NCBI RefSeq assembly: GCF_013377255.1
Contig: NZ_CP016614.1
Location: forward strand, 1,186,501-1,250,500
Source: Mannheimia granulomatis
Lineage (GTDB): Bacteria; Pseudomonadota; Gammaproteobacteria; Enterobacterales; Pasteurellaceae
DNA length: 64,000 nucleotides
Direction of reading: 5' to 3'
Made by a program: the position numbers and the translations under genes. The notes below the pieces were generated by a model. It saw only the letters and a list, made by a program, of their open reading frames with translations. It did no database searches and was not told the DNA's origin. Below, in pieces: positions 51,684 through 60,529 of the stretch. Within the stretch, counting starts at the first letter, position 1. Every line of letters starts with the position of its first letter.

Positions 51684-51731
51684 ACAAGCGGTCATTTCTT
51701 TTGCAAAAAATACAAAAAATATGACCGCTTG
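51684..51731 (-). terminator. USS-pair terminator after metB
   Basis: ACAAGCGGTCAT (51684-51695) / ATGACCGCTTGT (51721-51732), perfect 12-bp stem; minus strand continues with TTTTTTT. Outside this, 51606-51683 shows nothing recognisable. Confidence 0.88.
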
Positions 51732-51749
51732 TCAGTTTGTGATTTTAAA

Positions 51750-52883
51750 TTACTTTAATTGCTTAAAAGCTTGCAATAAGTCTGCTTTAATATCTTCCAG
51801 ATGCTCTAAGCCTACAGAGAAACGAAGTAAATTATTCGTAATACCACGTGCGATACGTTCTGCTTCTGGAATATCCATATGCGTTTGTGTTGCCGGGTAA
51901 GTAATAAAACTTTCTGCACCACCTAAACTTTCTGCAAAGGTAATCAAGTTAATCGCTTTAAGGAATTTAGGTACCCATTCTTCTTTTTGTAAACGGAAAG
52001 AAACCATTCCACTTTTGCCTGAATAAAGTACGCTGTCAATTTCAGGCTGCTCTGCTAAAAATTTAGCAATTTCAGTAGCATTGTGTTGATGGCGTTCCAT
52101 ACGCAATGCTAAGGTTTTCATACCACGCACCGTAAGATAGGAATCAAATGGCGAAAGCACCGCCCCGGCACAGTTTTGGAAATAGAATAAACGTTCGCTT
52201 AAGTTTTGTCCGTTTACTTTCGTCGCTTCTGAATCTTTTGCGACAATTAAGCCTGCTAATACATCGTTATGCCCAGATAAATATTTGGTGGCACTATGAA
52301 TTACAATATCTGCACCGTGTTCAATCGGGCGGAATAATGCCGGTGTTAAGAAAGTATTATCTACAATCAGCATCAAATTATGCTTTTTAGCAATTTTAGA
52401 GATGGCTGCAACATCACACTCCTCCATTAACGGATTGGACGGCGTTTCCACAAAAATGGCTTTGGTATTAGGAGTAATTGCTGATTCAATTGCGGCTAAA
52501 TCTGCGGTATTCACATAAACAGGCTTTAAAGTGCCGTGATTTTTATGGCTAAAATCGAATAAACGGTAAGAACCACCATAAACATCGCTTGAAATAATCC
52601 ATTCATCCGGTGCTTTGAAAAGCGACATCACCAACTGAATTGCAGCCATACCGGAAGCCATAGCAAAGCCTGCATCACCGCCTTCTAAATCGGCAATCCC
52701 CTGCTCTAACACCGCGCGGGTTGGGTTTTTAGTGCGGGTGTAATCCCAGCCTGTAGATTCGCCCAAGCCATCACGGCCATAAGCGGTGGAAAGAATAATC
52801 GGCATTGCCACCGCACCGGTACGAGGGTCGGTTCTGTTGCCAATTTGTACTAAAGTGGTTTCGATGTTGTTGAATTTTGTCAT
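51750..52883 (-). CDS. metB: Cystathionine gamma-synthase
   Basis: PLP enzyme joining an acylated homoserine to cysteine in methionine synthesis. 377 residues of the Cys/Met metabolism family: WDYTRTKNPTRAVLEQGIADLE near 44-65, ASGMAAIQLVMSLF, VETPSNPLMEECD, VDNTFLTP, the PLP-lysine loop HSATKYLSGHNDVLAG, and C-terminal LLRFSVGLEHLEDIKADL. A related O-acetylhomoserine sulfhydrylase role cannot be excluded. Starts 18 bases after dapB, likely one operon. Confidence 0.92.
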   Translation of the reverse strand: MTKFNNIETTLVQIGNRTDPRTGAVAMPIILSTAYGRDGLGESTGWDYTRTKNPTRAVLEQGIADLEGGDAGFAMASGMAAIQLVMSLFKAPDEWIISSDVYGGSYRLFDFSHKNHGTLKPVYVNTADLAAIESAITPNTKAIFVETPSNPLMEECDVAAISKIAKKHNLMLIVDNTFLTPALFRPIEHGADIVIHSATKYLSGHNDVLAGLIVAKDSEATKVNGQNLSERLFYFQNCAGAVLSPFDSYLTVRGMKTLALRMERHQHNATEIAKFLAEQPEIDSVLYSGKSGMVSFRLQKEEWVPKFLKAINLITFAESLGGAESFITYPATQTHMDIPEAERIARGITNNLLRFSVGLEHLEDIKADLLQAFKQLK

Positions 52884-52901
52884 TGTTATTATCCTTCAAG
52901 T

Positions 52902-53714
52902 TTATAGATTATTTAAATCTAACACGCCTGTCATATCAAACAGCCCGTTTTGTTTGGTATGTAACCATTTTGCAGCACGTACAGCACCATTGGCGAAGGT
53001 CATTCTGCTGGAAGCTTTGTGAGCAATTTCTACACGTTCACCTTCATCGGCAAACCATACAGAGTGTTCACCGATTACATCACCGGCACGAATAGTCGCA
53101 AAGCCGATTTCATCACGCTTGCGTTCGCCTGTAATGCCGTTACGCTCAAATACGCCATGCGTTTTTAAATCACGGCCGAGGTTTTTTGCGATATGTTCAC
53201 CCATTGATAATGCCGTGCCTGATGGAGCATCCACTTTATGGCGATGGTGGGCTTCAATCACTTCGATATCGCAATAATCACCCATCACTTTTGCGGCTTT
53301 TTCTAACAGTTTGAATACTAAATTCACGCCCACGCTATAGTTTGAAGCAAATACAATGCCTATTTTTTCCGAAGCTACTTGAATCGTAGCTTTTCCTGCA
53401 TCGTCAAACCCTGTTGTACCAATCACCATTTTTTTATTATTTTCTACACAAATGGCGATATGCTCTAAGGTACCTTCCGGACGGGTGAAATCAATTAATA
53501 AATCAAATTTATCGGCATTTTTTGCCACATCATCTGACACTACCACGCCTAATGTGCCAATGCCGACTAACTCCCCTGCATCGGCTCCCACTAAAGATGA
53601 ACCTTTACGCTCAAAGGCTGCACCTAATTCTACTCCTTCAGCATTTTGCACTGCAGTGATCAGGTTACGCCCCATTCGCCCACCCGCACCGACAATTCCG
53701 ATTTTTAATGTCAT
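52902..53714 (-). CDS. dapB: 4-Hydroxy-tetrahydrodipicolinate reductase
   Basis: NAD(P)H-dependent step of the diaminopimelate/lysine pathway. 270 residues: nucleotide-binding GIVGAGGRMGRNLI at 5-18, central IEAHHRHKVDAPSGTAL with the catalytic His-His and Lys, and C-terminal FANGAVRAAKWLHTKQNGLFDMTGVLDL. ATG 53714, with AAGGAAAG upstream, was chosen over the 18-codon longer frame. Cotranscribed with metB; both draw on aspartate-derived intermediates. Confidence 0.95.
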   Translation of the reverse strand: MTLKIGIVGAGGRMGRNLITAVQNAEGVELGAAFERKGSSLVGADAGELVGIGTLGVVVSDDVAKNADKFDLLIDFTRPEGTLEHIAICVENNKKMVIGTTGFDDAGKATIQVASEKIGIVFASNYSVGVNLVFKLLEKAAKVMGDYCDIEVIEAHHRHKVDAPSGTALSMGEHIAKNLGRDLKTHGVFERNGITGERKRDEIGFATIRAGDVIGEHSVWFADEGERVEIAHKASSRMTFANGAVRAAKWLHTKQNGLFDMTGVLDLNNL

Positions 53715-53736
53715 ATTCTTTCCTTTTTGTTGTGTT

Positions 53737-53794
53737 ACAAGCGGTTTGATTTTACAAGAATTTTGCAAAATTTTGTGAAATTTTTACCGCTTGT
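53737..53794. repeat. Inverted USS pair between dapB and rlmM
   Basis: ACAAGCGGT (53737-53745) faces ACCGCTTGT (53786-53794). Neither side has a T run, so it is less convincing as a terminator than the other pairs. Confidence 0.7.
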
Positions 53795-53797
53795 TGG

Positions 53798-54907
53798 CTA
53801 TTTTTCCGATTTCCCCATTACCATAATATGTACGGTGATTTCTTCACGGTCGTGATACAGATGTTTTGCTTGAATTTTGAACCAAAATCCTTGTTTTACC
53901 AGTTCATCTTCCAAAAATTGTAAGCAAAGTTGCACCTCTTGATAGCGTTTTTTCATGGGTAATTTTAGGTTGAAAATCGTTTCACGACACCAACCGTTAA
54001 TCAGCCATTTTGCCATTAATTTGGCGATACGCATCGGTTGTTCAACCATATCACACACCAACCAATCAATTTGCTTACGTTTTGGAGGTTGAAACTTAAA
54101 GCCATCTTCAGGGCAATGCTCAATTCGCCCCGTTTCATGTAAACTGGCAGCCATTTTTCCATGATCGACCGCATAAACAAACACGCCACGCTTAACTAAT
54201 TGATATGTCCAACCGCCCGGGCAAGCGCCGAGATCAACACCTATCATGGTATCGTTAAAACGTTTTTTCTCTTCTGCTTGCGGAATAAAGGTTAAAATCG
54301 CTTCTTCTAATTTTAAAGTAGAACGACTTGGCGCCTCAGCCGGGAATTTTAAGCGAGGGATCCCCATAAAAAACGACGATTTATTGTGATTATAGGCATA
54401 GCCTACATAGCACGCCCCCGAACGGATAAACAGAATATGCAGACTGATACTCCCCTTCGCGTTATCTGATTTGGTTAGCCAGCCTTGTTTTTTCAATGCA
54501 GAACGCAGCGGTACGGTAAATTTACGGCAAAAAGTTAATAACTCTTTGGCTTCATTGGTGTCCGGTGTTTCCACAAAAATATCTGAACTGTTACGAGGGT
54601 TTAATTCAGTATATTGGCTTAAAATCGGCGAAATTCGGTCATTTTCGGGTAAGTTTTGCAACAAATCACTCACTACAACCATTTGCCGAACAAAAATAAG
54701 CTGCTCAAATTTCAACTCTTGAGCTAACCGATCAGCCTCTCCTACTTGATAGCACTCAAAAACCACATAACCACTGCTTTCTTTAAGGTTAGCGAAGCCG
54801 AAAACACCCAGTTGAGCCGCTTTGTCGCTGATCTCCCCTGCCACCTCTTTTTCAAAACCCGGGCGGCAATAAAGGGCTAATTTATTAAACCCTGATTTAT
54901 TTAGCAT
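53798..54907 (-). CDS. rlmM: 23S rRNA 2'-O-ribose C2498 methyltransferase
   Basis: Methylates the ribose of C2498 in 23S rRNA. 369 residues: N-terminal THUMP-like/ferredoxin part (LALYCRPGFEKEVAGEI), then an RrmJ-type SAM domain with GVDLGACPGGWTYQLVKRG near 223-241 and WLVCDMVEQPMRIAKLM. Its ATG lies 11 bases inside the end of ygdD, so the two are coupled, the same ygdD-rlmM pairing as in E. coli. Confidence 0.94.
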   Translation of the reverse strand: MLNKSGFNKLALYCRPGFEKEVAGEISDKAAQLGVFGFANLKESSGYVVFECYQVGEADRLAQELKFEQLIFVRQMVVVSDLLQNLPENDRISPILSQYTELNPRNSSDIFVETPDTNEAKELLTFCRKFTVPLRSALKKQGWLTKSDNAKGSISLHILFIRSGACYVGYAYNHNKSSFFMGIPRLKFPAEAPSRSTLKLEEAILTFIPQAEEKKRFNDTMIGVDLGACPGGWTYQLVKRGVFVYAVDHGKMAASLHETGRIEHCPEDGFKFQPPKRKQIDWLVCDMVEQPMRIAKLMAKWLINGWCRETIFNLKLPMKKRYQEVQLCLQFLEDELVKQGFWFKIQAKHLYHDREEITVHIMVMGKSEK

Positions 54908-55295
54908 AACTTCTCACACTCACATAAATTAATGCAGCCCAGCCAAGCATAAAGCACAGACCACCGATCGGCGTTAGCCAATGAATAGTTGGAATATCTA
55001 ATGCTCGCAGATAAAGATTTCCGCTGAAAAGTAAAATCCCTAATGCCCAGCCGCCACCGATAATATTCAAGGCTTTCGCTCTACAAGCGGGCGGATTTTG
55101 CGAAAAATTTGCAATTTGGAATAAACCCAAAGCTAGAATTGCCACGGTATGAAACATTTGATATTTAATGCCTGTATCAATCCAGCCTAAGGCTTTAGGC
55201 TCTAAATGTGGCGATAATCCATGGCTGGCAAAGGCCCCAAAAGCTACGGTAAAAAAGCCGCTAAGGGCGGCAATGGTAAGAAATTTGTTTTTCAT
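54897..55295 (-). CDS. ygdD: DUF423 family inner-membrane protein YgdD
   Basis: 132 residues, four membrane helices. Family text: AALSGFFTVAFGAFASHGL near 9-27, ALGWIDTGIKYQMFHTVAIL and LTPIGGLCFMLGWAALI. No known activity. Overlaps the rlmM start by 11 bases. Confidence 0.9.
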   Translation of the reverse strand: MKNKFLTIAALSGFFTVAFGAFASHGLSPHLEPKALGWIDTGIKYQMFHTVAILALGLFQIANFSQNPPACRAKALNIIGGGWALGILLFSGNLYLRALDIPTIHWLTPIGGLCFMLGWAALIYVSVRSYAK

Positions 55296-55349
55296 AGTGT
55301 TTCATGAATAATAACGAAAGTGTTACTATATCATATTCTCATAATAGAA

Positions 55350-55392
55350 AAGCGGTGAAATTTTGCAAATTTTTCACAAAAAATCACCGCTT
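55350..55392 (-). terminator. USS-pair stem-loop after the BisC-type gene
   Basis: AAGCGGTGA (55350-55358) / TCACCGCTT (55384-55392); minus strand continues TTCTATTATG, a weak T run. Confidence 0.65.
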
Positions 55393-55401
55393 GTTGGCTG
55401 A

Positions 55402-57756
55402 TTACTCTCTGAATTGAGGTTCTTCAAACACCGTCACTTGTGGTGCTTCTCCCACAAACTTCTCCACTTGCACCGTTGCCGTATTGGGAGCATTGCCCTG
55501 CCCGAGTTTTGAGGAGCCTTCATTACGAGTAAGAACGTTCGGATTGCCGTTTCGGCATAACGCGTTTGGTTGGCTTAAATCCTCAGGGTCGTACCAACCG
55601 CCTTCGTAAAGGGCGACAGTACCTTTGATAATGCCATCTGTTACCACTGCTCCAGCCAGCACCTGCCCACGTTTGTTAAAAATTCGCACAATATCACCGC
55701 TTGTAATGCCACGTTCGTGCGCATCTGCTGTGTGAATTAGCACAGGCTCTCGCCCATTTACTTCATAATATCGGCGAAGTGAAGAATAAGCCAGTTGGCT
55801 GTGTAGGCGGTATTTAATATGTGGCGTAACCAATGCCAGCGGCTCACTTTCTGTCGTTTTTCCCGAATATTCCTCGTGTTCCAACCACATTGGGTGGCCT
55901 TGGCAATCGTCATAGCCCATATTCGCCACGGTTTGTGAGAAAATCTCGATTTTGCCTGAAGGTGTCGCTAATTTATGAGTAATCGGATCTTCCCTGTAAT
56001 CTTGATAGCGAACAAATGAGTTGCCATTTTGTTCGGATTCAAACGAGAACACCTTATTTTCAGCCCAGAAAGCATCGAAATTTGGCAGCGGTCTTTCCGC
56101 TTTTTGTGCAGCATCAAACGCCATTTGGTAGAATTCTGCCAGCCATTGCATTTCATTTTTGCCTTCGGTAAATTCCAGCTCTTTGCCCGCTCGTTTGGCA
56201 AGTTCGGCAAAAATATCGTAGTCGTTTTTTGCCTCAAATTGCGGTGGAAGAACTTGTTTCATTGGAATAATATGTTTCACTACATAATCGCCCGCCACCG
56301 TTAAATCATTACGCTCATAACTAGTCGTTGCCGGTAAGACAATATCCGCCATTCGAGCAGTAGGCGTCCAAAAACACTCATTGACGATAACGGTTTCCGG
56401 CTGCTGCCACGCTTTCACTAAATAGTTGGTGTCTGGGTGATGTGCAAACGGATTTCCACCCGCCCAATAGACTAATTTAATGTTCGGATAAGTGAAGGTT
56501 TTCCCATTAAAATCAAAAGGTTGATTGGGGTTTAGCAAGGCATCGGCAATGCGGGCAACCGGGAAAAACGGCATTTGCGGATTCGGCTTGCCTGCGTTAA
56601 TTGCCCCTAGGCGGATACCCGAATCATTACTTAAACCGTTGGTTGAATAGCGATAATTTAAGCCAAACCCACCGCCCGGTAAGCCAATTTGCCCGAGCAT
56701 TGAGGCAAGGGTGACTAGCATCCAATGGCTTTGCTCACCGTGTTGTAGGCGTTGCAAGCCCCAGCCGGACATTAACATGGTGCGATTTGCCACAAAAGCG
56801 TGAGCTAATTCTTTGATGGTTTCGGCAGAAATGCCACAAATTTGGCTTGCCCATTCCGCAGTTTTCGGCTGATTATCAGTTTTGCCTAGCACATAGTCGC
56901 TAAATTGCTCGAAACCAACGGTATATTTCGCTAAAAATGCGTGATCGTGCAGGTTTTCGCTAATTAATGTATGGGCGATGCCCAACATTAATGCTACATC
57001 TGTGCCGGTGTTAATCGGCAGCCATTCGGCTTCTAAAAATTGACAGGTTTCGCTGCGGACTGGGTCGATACAAATCACTCGTTTACCACTGGCTTTAATT
57101 TTAGCAAGGTAATCAATACCTTCAGGCTCGGCAGATGTCCACGCAATGCGTAAGGTGTTGAGTGGATTAGAAGACCAAATCACCAATAATTCGGTGCTTT
57201 CAACAATAGTGTGCCAGCTGGTTTGTTGGGCGTAAACTTCAATATTACCTAAAACATGTGGCATAATCACTTGTACCGCACCGGTGGAATAATCGCCTCG
57301 GCTATTCACAAAGCCACCTGTTACGTTCAAATAGCGTTGTAAAAGTGTGCGAGAAGCATGTAAAAAACCGCAACTATACCAACCATAAGAGCTACCAAAA
57401 ATCGATTCGCTGCCGTATTGTTGGCGAACACGTTGTATTTCCCCTGCAACTAAATCAAAGGCTTTATCCCAAGACACACGCACCCATTCATCACATCCAC
57501 GCAATGTGGTGTCTTTGTTACTTTCCAAATAGCCTTTACGTACCATCGGGTATTTCACACGAACAGGACTATAGAGCTGATCTGCTACAACATCTTGTAA
57601 TTCATTCTGATGATTTTTAGGTAAATAACCTTCTGATTTAACTACTCTGCCGTTTTCAACGGTGACATTTAAAGCCCCCCAATGAGCTGCTGTAGTAATG
57701 GTGTTTACGGGTTTGTCTAAGGCGATAAATCGCCCATTTTCTAATTGATTTGCCAT
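55402..57756 (-). CDS. Molybdenum S-/N-oxide reductase, cytoplasmic BisC/TorZ family
   Basis: 784 residues of the DMSO-reductase family with bis-MGD cofactor; reduces biotin sulfoxide, methionine sulfoxide or amine N-oxides. The catalytic residues of DMSO reductase are in place: Tyr124 and Trp126 in SYGWYSCG and the Mo-ligand Ser157 in GDYSTG (33 residues apart, as in Rhodobacter). No iron-sulfur motif. It lacks a Tat signal and no c-type cytochrome partner adjoins it, so it looks like a cytoplasmic BisC rather than periplasmic TorZ/MtsZ. Family certain, substrate not. The ribosome site is weak. Confidence 0.87.
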   Translation of the reverse strand: MANQLENGRFIALDKPVNTITTAAHWGALNVTVENGRVVKSEGYLPKNHQNELQDVVADQLYSPVRVKYPMVRKGYLESNKDTTLRGCDEWVRVSWDKAFDLVAGEIQRVRQQYGSESIFGSSYGWYSCGFLHASRTLLQRYLNVTGGFVNSRGDYSTGAVQVIMPHVLGNIEVYAQQTSWHTIVESTELLVIWSSNPLNTLRIAWTSAEPEGIDYLAKIKASGKRVICIDPVRSETCQFLEAEWLPINTGTDVALMLGIAHTLISENLHDHAFLAKYTVGFEQFSDYVLGKTDNQPKTAEWASQICGISAETIKELAHAFVANRTMLMSGWGLQRLQHGEQSHWMLVTLASMLGQIGLPGGGFGLNYRYSTNGLSNDSGIRLGAINAGKPNPQMPFFPVARIADALLNPNQPFDFNGKTFTYPNIKLVYWAGGNPFAHHPDTNYLVKAWQQPETVIVNECFWTPTARMADIVLPATTSYERNDLTVAGDYVVKHIIPMKQVLPPQFEAKNDYDIFAELAKRAGKELEFTEGKNEMQWLAEFYQMAFDAAQKAERPLPNFDAFWAENKVFSFESEQNGNSFVRYQDYREDPITHKLATPSGKIEIFSQTVANMGYDDCQGHPMWLEHEEYSGKTTESEPLALVTPHIKYRLHSQLAYSSLRRYYEVNGREPVLIHTADAHERGITSGDIVRIFNKRGQVLAGAVVTDGIIKGTVALYEGGWYDPEDLSQPNALCRNGNPNVLTRNEGSSKLGQGNAPNTATVQVEKFVGEAPQVTVFEEPQFRE
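55496..55503 (-). other. KOPS-like octamer, minus strand
   Basis: CCCTGCCC on plus, i.e. GGGCAGGG pointing left, toward dif, from the right side of the terminus. Confidence 0.4.
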
Positions 57757-57835
57757 ATTTTCTGTCTGCTGCTTTTCTGTTTGTTGTAATTGAAGTTTAC
57801 GAGAGAATTTACTTCAATGAACTCGAAGTTGCAAT

Positions 57836-57844
57836 ACAAGCGGT
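57836..57844 (+). repeat. USS core upstream of the BisC-type gene
   Basis: ACAAGCGGT in the 147-base spacer between the BisC-type gene and acnB. Confidence 0.75.
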
Positions 57845-57872
57845 CGTTTTTTATGGGAATTTTGCAAAACAA

Positions 57873-57892
57873 AACCCACCAAACGGTGGGTT
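57873..57892 (-). terminator. Terminator after acnB
   Basis: Perfect 8-bp stem AACCCACC (57873-57880) / GGTGGGTT (57885-57892), loop AAAC; minus strand continues TTGTTTTGC. Confidence 0.8.
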
Positions 57893-57903
57893 AAAATTGA
57901 TGA

Positions 57904-60510
57904 TTATAATGCTACTTGAACAATCACATTATCCGCTTTTTTCACATAACTATTGATTTGGTCAAAATTCATATAGCGGTAAATGTCATCTTTGTCTTTT
58001 TGTAGGTCATTCACATAACCAAGATACTCTTCCGGCGTTGGTAATTTACCTAATAACGCTGAAACTGCAGCCAGCTCCGCAGAGGCTAAATAAACATTTG
58101 CCCCTTGCCCTAAACGGTTCGGGAAGTTTCGGGTTGAAGTTGAAACCACGTTGGCATTATTCGCCACTCGTGCTTGGTTACCCATACAAAGTGAGCAGCC
58201 CGGCATTTCAACTCTAGCCCCGCTTTTACCGTAAATGCTGTAATAGCCTTCTTCAGTCAACAAGCCTGCATCCATTTTTGTCGGTGGAGCAATCCAAAGT
58301 TTTGTCGGTAATTCCCCCTGTGCTTGGCTTAACAATTTTCCTGCTGCACGGAAATGCCCGATATTCGTCATACAAGAACCGATAAAGACTTCATCAATTT
58401 TATCGCCTTGCACTTGCGAAAGTAGACGTGCATCGTCAGGGTCGTTCGGCACACACACAATCGGCTCTTTGATTTCATCTAGATTGATCTCGATAATCGC
58501 CGCATATTCTGCATTTTCATCGGCTTCTAATAATTCTGGATTAGCTAACCATGCCTGCATATTAGCAATACGGCGTTCAAGGGTGCGTTTGTCGTCATAA
58601 CCTTCGGCAATCATCCATTTTAAAAGCGTAATGTTAGAGTTCAGATATTCCATAATCGGCTCTTTGTTAAGCTTGATAGTACAAGCGGCCGCTGAACGTT
58701 CTGCTGAAGCGTCTGAAAGCTCAAAGGCTTGTTCGATTTTCAGATCCTCCAAACCCTCAATCTCTAAAATACGACCCGAGAAAATATTTTTCTTGCCTTT
58801 TTTCTCAACGGTCAGTAAGCCTTGTTGAATCGCATAGTAAGGAATAGCGTGCACTAAATCACGTAGCGTAATGCCCGGCTGCATTGTGCCAGAAAAACGC
58901 ACTAATACCGATTCCGGCATATCCAATGGCATAACACCTGTTGCCGCGGCAAACGCCACTAAGCCCGAACCTGCAGGGAAAGAGATACCAATTGGGAAAC
59001 GGGTGTGTGAATCACCACCTGTACCGACTGTATCAGGTAACAACATACGGTTTAACCAAGAGTGAATTACTCCATCACCCGGGCGTAGTGAAATCCCGCC
59101 ACGGTTCATAATAAAATCAGGTAGTGTGTGGTGAGTAACTACATCGACCGGTTTCGGATAAGCGGCGGTGTGGCAGAAAGACTGCATAACAAGGTCTGCG
59201 GAGAATCCTAAGCACGCGAGATCTTTCAGCTCATCTCGAGTCATTGGGCCGGTGGTGTCTTGTGAGCCGACTGAGGTCATTCGAGGTTCGCAATATTGCC
59301 CCGGACGGATGCCTTCCACACCACACGCACGCCCTACCATTTTTTGGGCTAATGTGTAACCTTTGTTACTTTGTGAAACAGATTGCGGTTTTACAAAAAT
59401 ATCGCTTTCCGGCAAACCAAGTGCCACTCTTGCTTTGTGAGTTAAGCCACGCCCGATAATCAGCGGAATACGCCCACCGGCACGCACTTCATCTAATAAC
59501 ACATCGGTTTTTAAGCTAAATTCTGCTAACACTTCATCGGAATTGTGTTTACAAATTTTGCCCTGATAAGGGTAAATATCAATCACATCGCCCATATTCA
59601 GGTTTGTAACATCCACTTCAATCGGTAACGAGCCGGCATCTTCAAGAGTATTAAAGAAAATCGGGGCTATTTTACCGCCTAGCACAATTCCGCCAGCACG
59701 CTTGTTTGGAATATAAGGAATATCTTCCCCCATAAACCAAAGCACTGAGTTGGTTGCGGATTTACGAGAAGAGCCTGTTCCCACTACATCGCCCACATAA
59801 GCCAGCGGGAAACCTTTTTCTTTTAAGGCTTCTAACTGTTTAATCGGGCCGGTGTGGCCATTGTCATCAGGGAAAATGCCATCACGCTCATTTTTCAGCA
59901 TTGCTAAAGCGTGAAGTGGAATATCAGGGCGAGACCAAGCATCTTGGGCTGGGGAAAGATCGTCAGTATTTGTTTCACCTGTTACTTTAAATACGGTAAC
60001 AGTCAGTTTTTCGGCGAGTTTTGGGCGAGAAGTGAACCAATCGGCATTAGCCCAAGACACTAACACTTGTTTTGCAAATTGATTGCCTTGTTCTGCACGT
60101 TCTTTTACATCGTGGAAATTATCAAACATCAATAATGTTTTGGATAAGGCTTCTACCGCAATAGGGGCAAGCTCCGGTTTATCTAATGCCAGTAGCAAGG
60201 TTTCAATATTATAACCACCCTGCATTGTGCCTAATAATTTCACCGCGTGCTCGGGTGAAATAAGCGACGATGAAGTTGTCCCTTTTACAATATCGGCTAG
60301 AAAGGCGGCTTTAACATAGGCAGCTTCATCTACGCCGGCTGGAATGCGATTTGTAAAAAGATCTAATAAAAAGACCGCTTGTTCGGCAGGAGGATTTTTT
60401 AATAATTCAACCAGCTGAGCGGTTTGTTCCGCGTTTAATGGCTGAGGTACGACTCCAAGTTTCGCACGCTCATCAACATGTTGTTGATAGTTTTCGATAA
60501 AATTTGCCAT
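57904..60510 (-). CDS. acnB: Aconitate hydratase B
   Basis: 4Fe-4S enzyme converting citrate to isocitrate. 868 residues: N-terminal HEAT-like AcnB domain (to about 160), swivel domain, then the catalytic part with cluster cysteines in GSCMTNIGHFRAAG and GCSLCMGNQARV, and STSTRNFPNRLG. Motif set complete. Begins 19 bases after icd, same operon; the pair is divergent from gltA, so the three first TCA reactions are encoded together. One USS inside (60374). Confidence 0.96.
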   Translation of the reverse strand: MANFIENYQQHVDERAKLGVVPQPLNAEQTAQLVELLKNPPAEQAVFLLDLFTNRIPAGVDEAAYVKAAFLADIVKGTTSSSLISPEHAVKLLGTMQGGYNIETLLLALDKPELAPIAVEALSKTLLMFDNFHDVKERAEQGNQFAKQVLVSWANADWFTSRPKLAEKLTVTVFKVTGETNTDDLSPAQDAWSRPDIPLHALAMLKNERDGIFPDDNGHTGPIKQLEALKEKGFPLAYVGDVVGTGSSRKSATNSVLWFMGEDIPYIPNKRAGGIVLGGKIAPIFFNTLEDAGSLPIEVDVTNLNMGDVIDIYPYQGKICKHNSDEVLAEFSLKTDVLLDEVRAGGRIPLIIGRGLTHKARVALGLPESDIFVKPQSVSQSNKGYTLAQKMVGRACGVEGIRPGQYCEPRMTSVGSQDTTGPMTRDELKDLACLGFSADLVMQSFCHTAAYPKPVDVVTHHTLPDFIMNRGGISLRPGDGVIHSWLNRMLLPDTVGTGGDSHTRFPIGISFPAGSGLVAFAAATGVMPLDMPESVLVRFSGTMQPGITLRDLVHAIPYYAIQQGLLTVEKKGKKNIFSGRILEIEGLEDLKIEQAFELSDASAERSAAACTIKLNKEPIMEYLNSNITLLKWMIAEGYDDKRTLERRIANMQAWLANPELLEADENAEYAAIIEINLDEIKEPIVCVPNDPDDARLLSQVQGDKIDEVFIGSCMTNIGHFRAAGKLLSQAQGELPTKLWIAPPTKMDAGLLTEEGYYSIYGKSGARVEMPGCSLCMGNQARVANNANVVSTSTRNFPNRLGQGANVYLASAELAAVSALLGKLPTPEEYLGYVNDLQKDKDDIYRYMNFDQINSYVKKADNVIVQVAL

Positions 60511-60529
60511 AATTCACTCTCTTTTTTAA

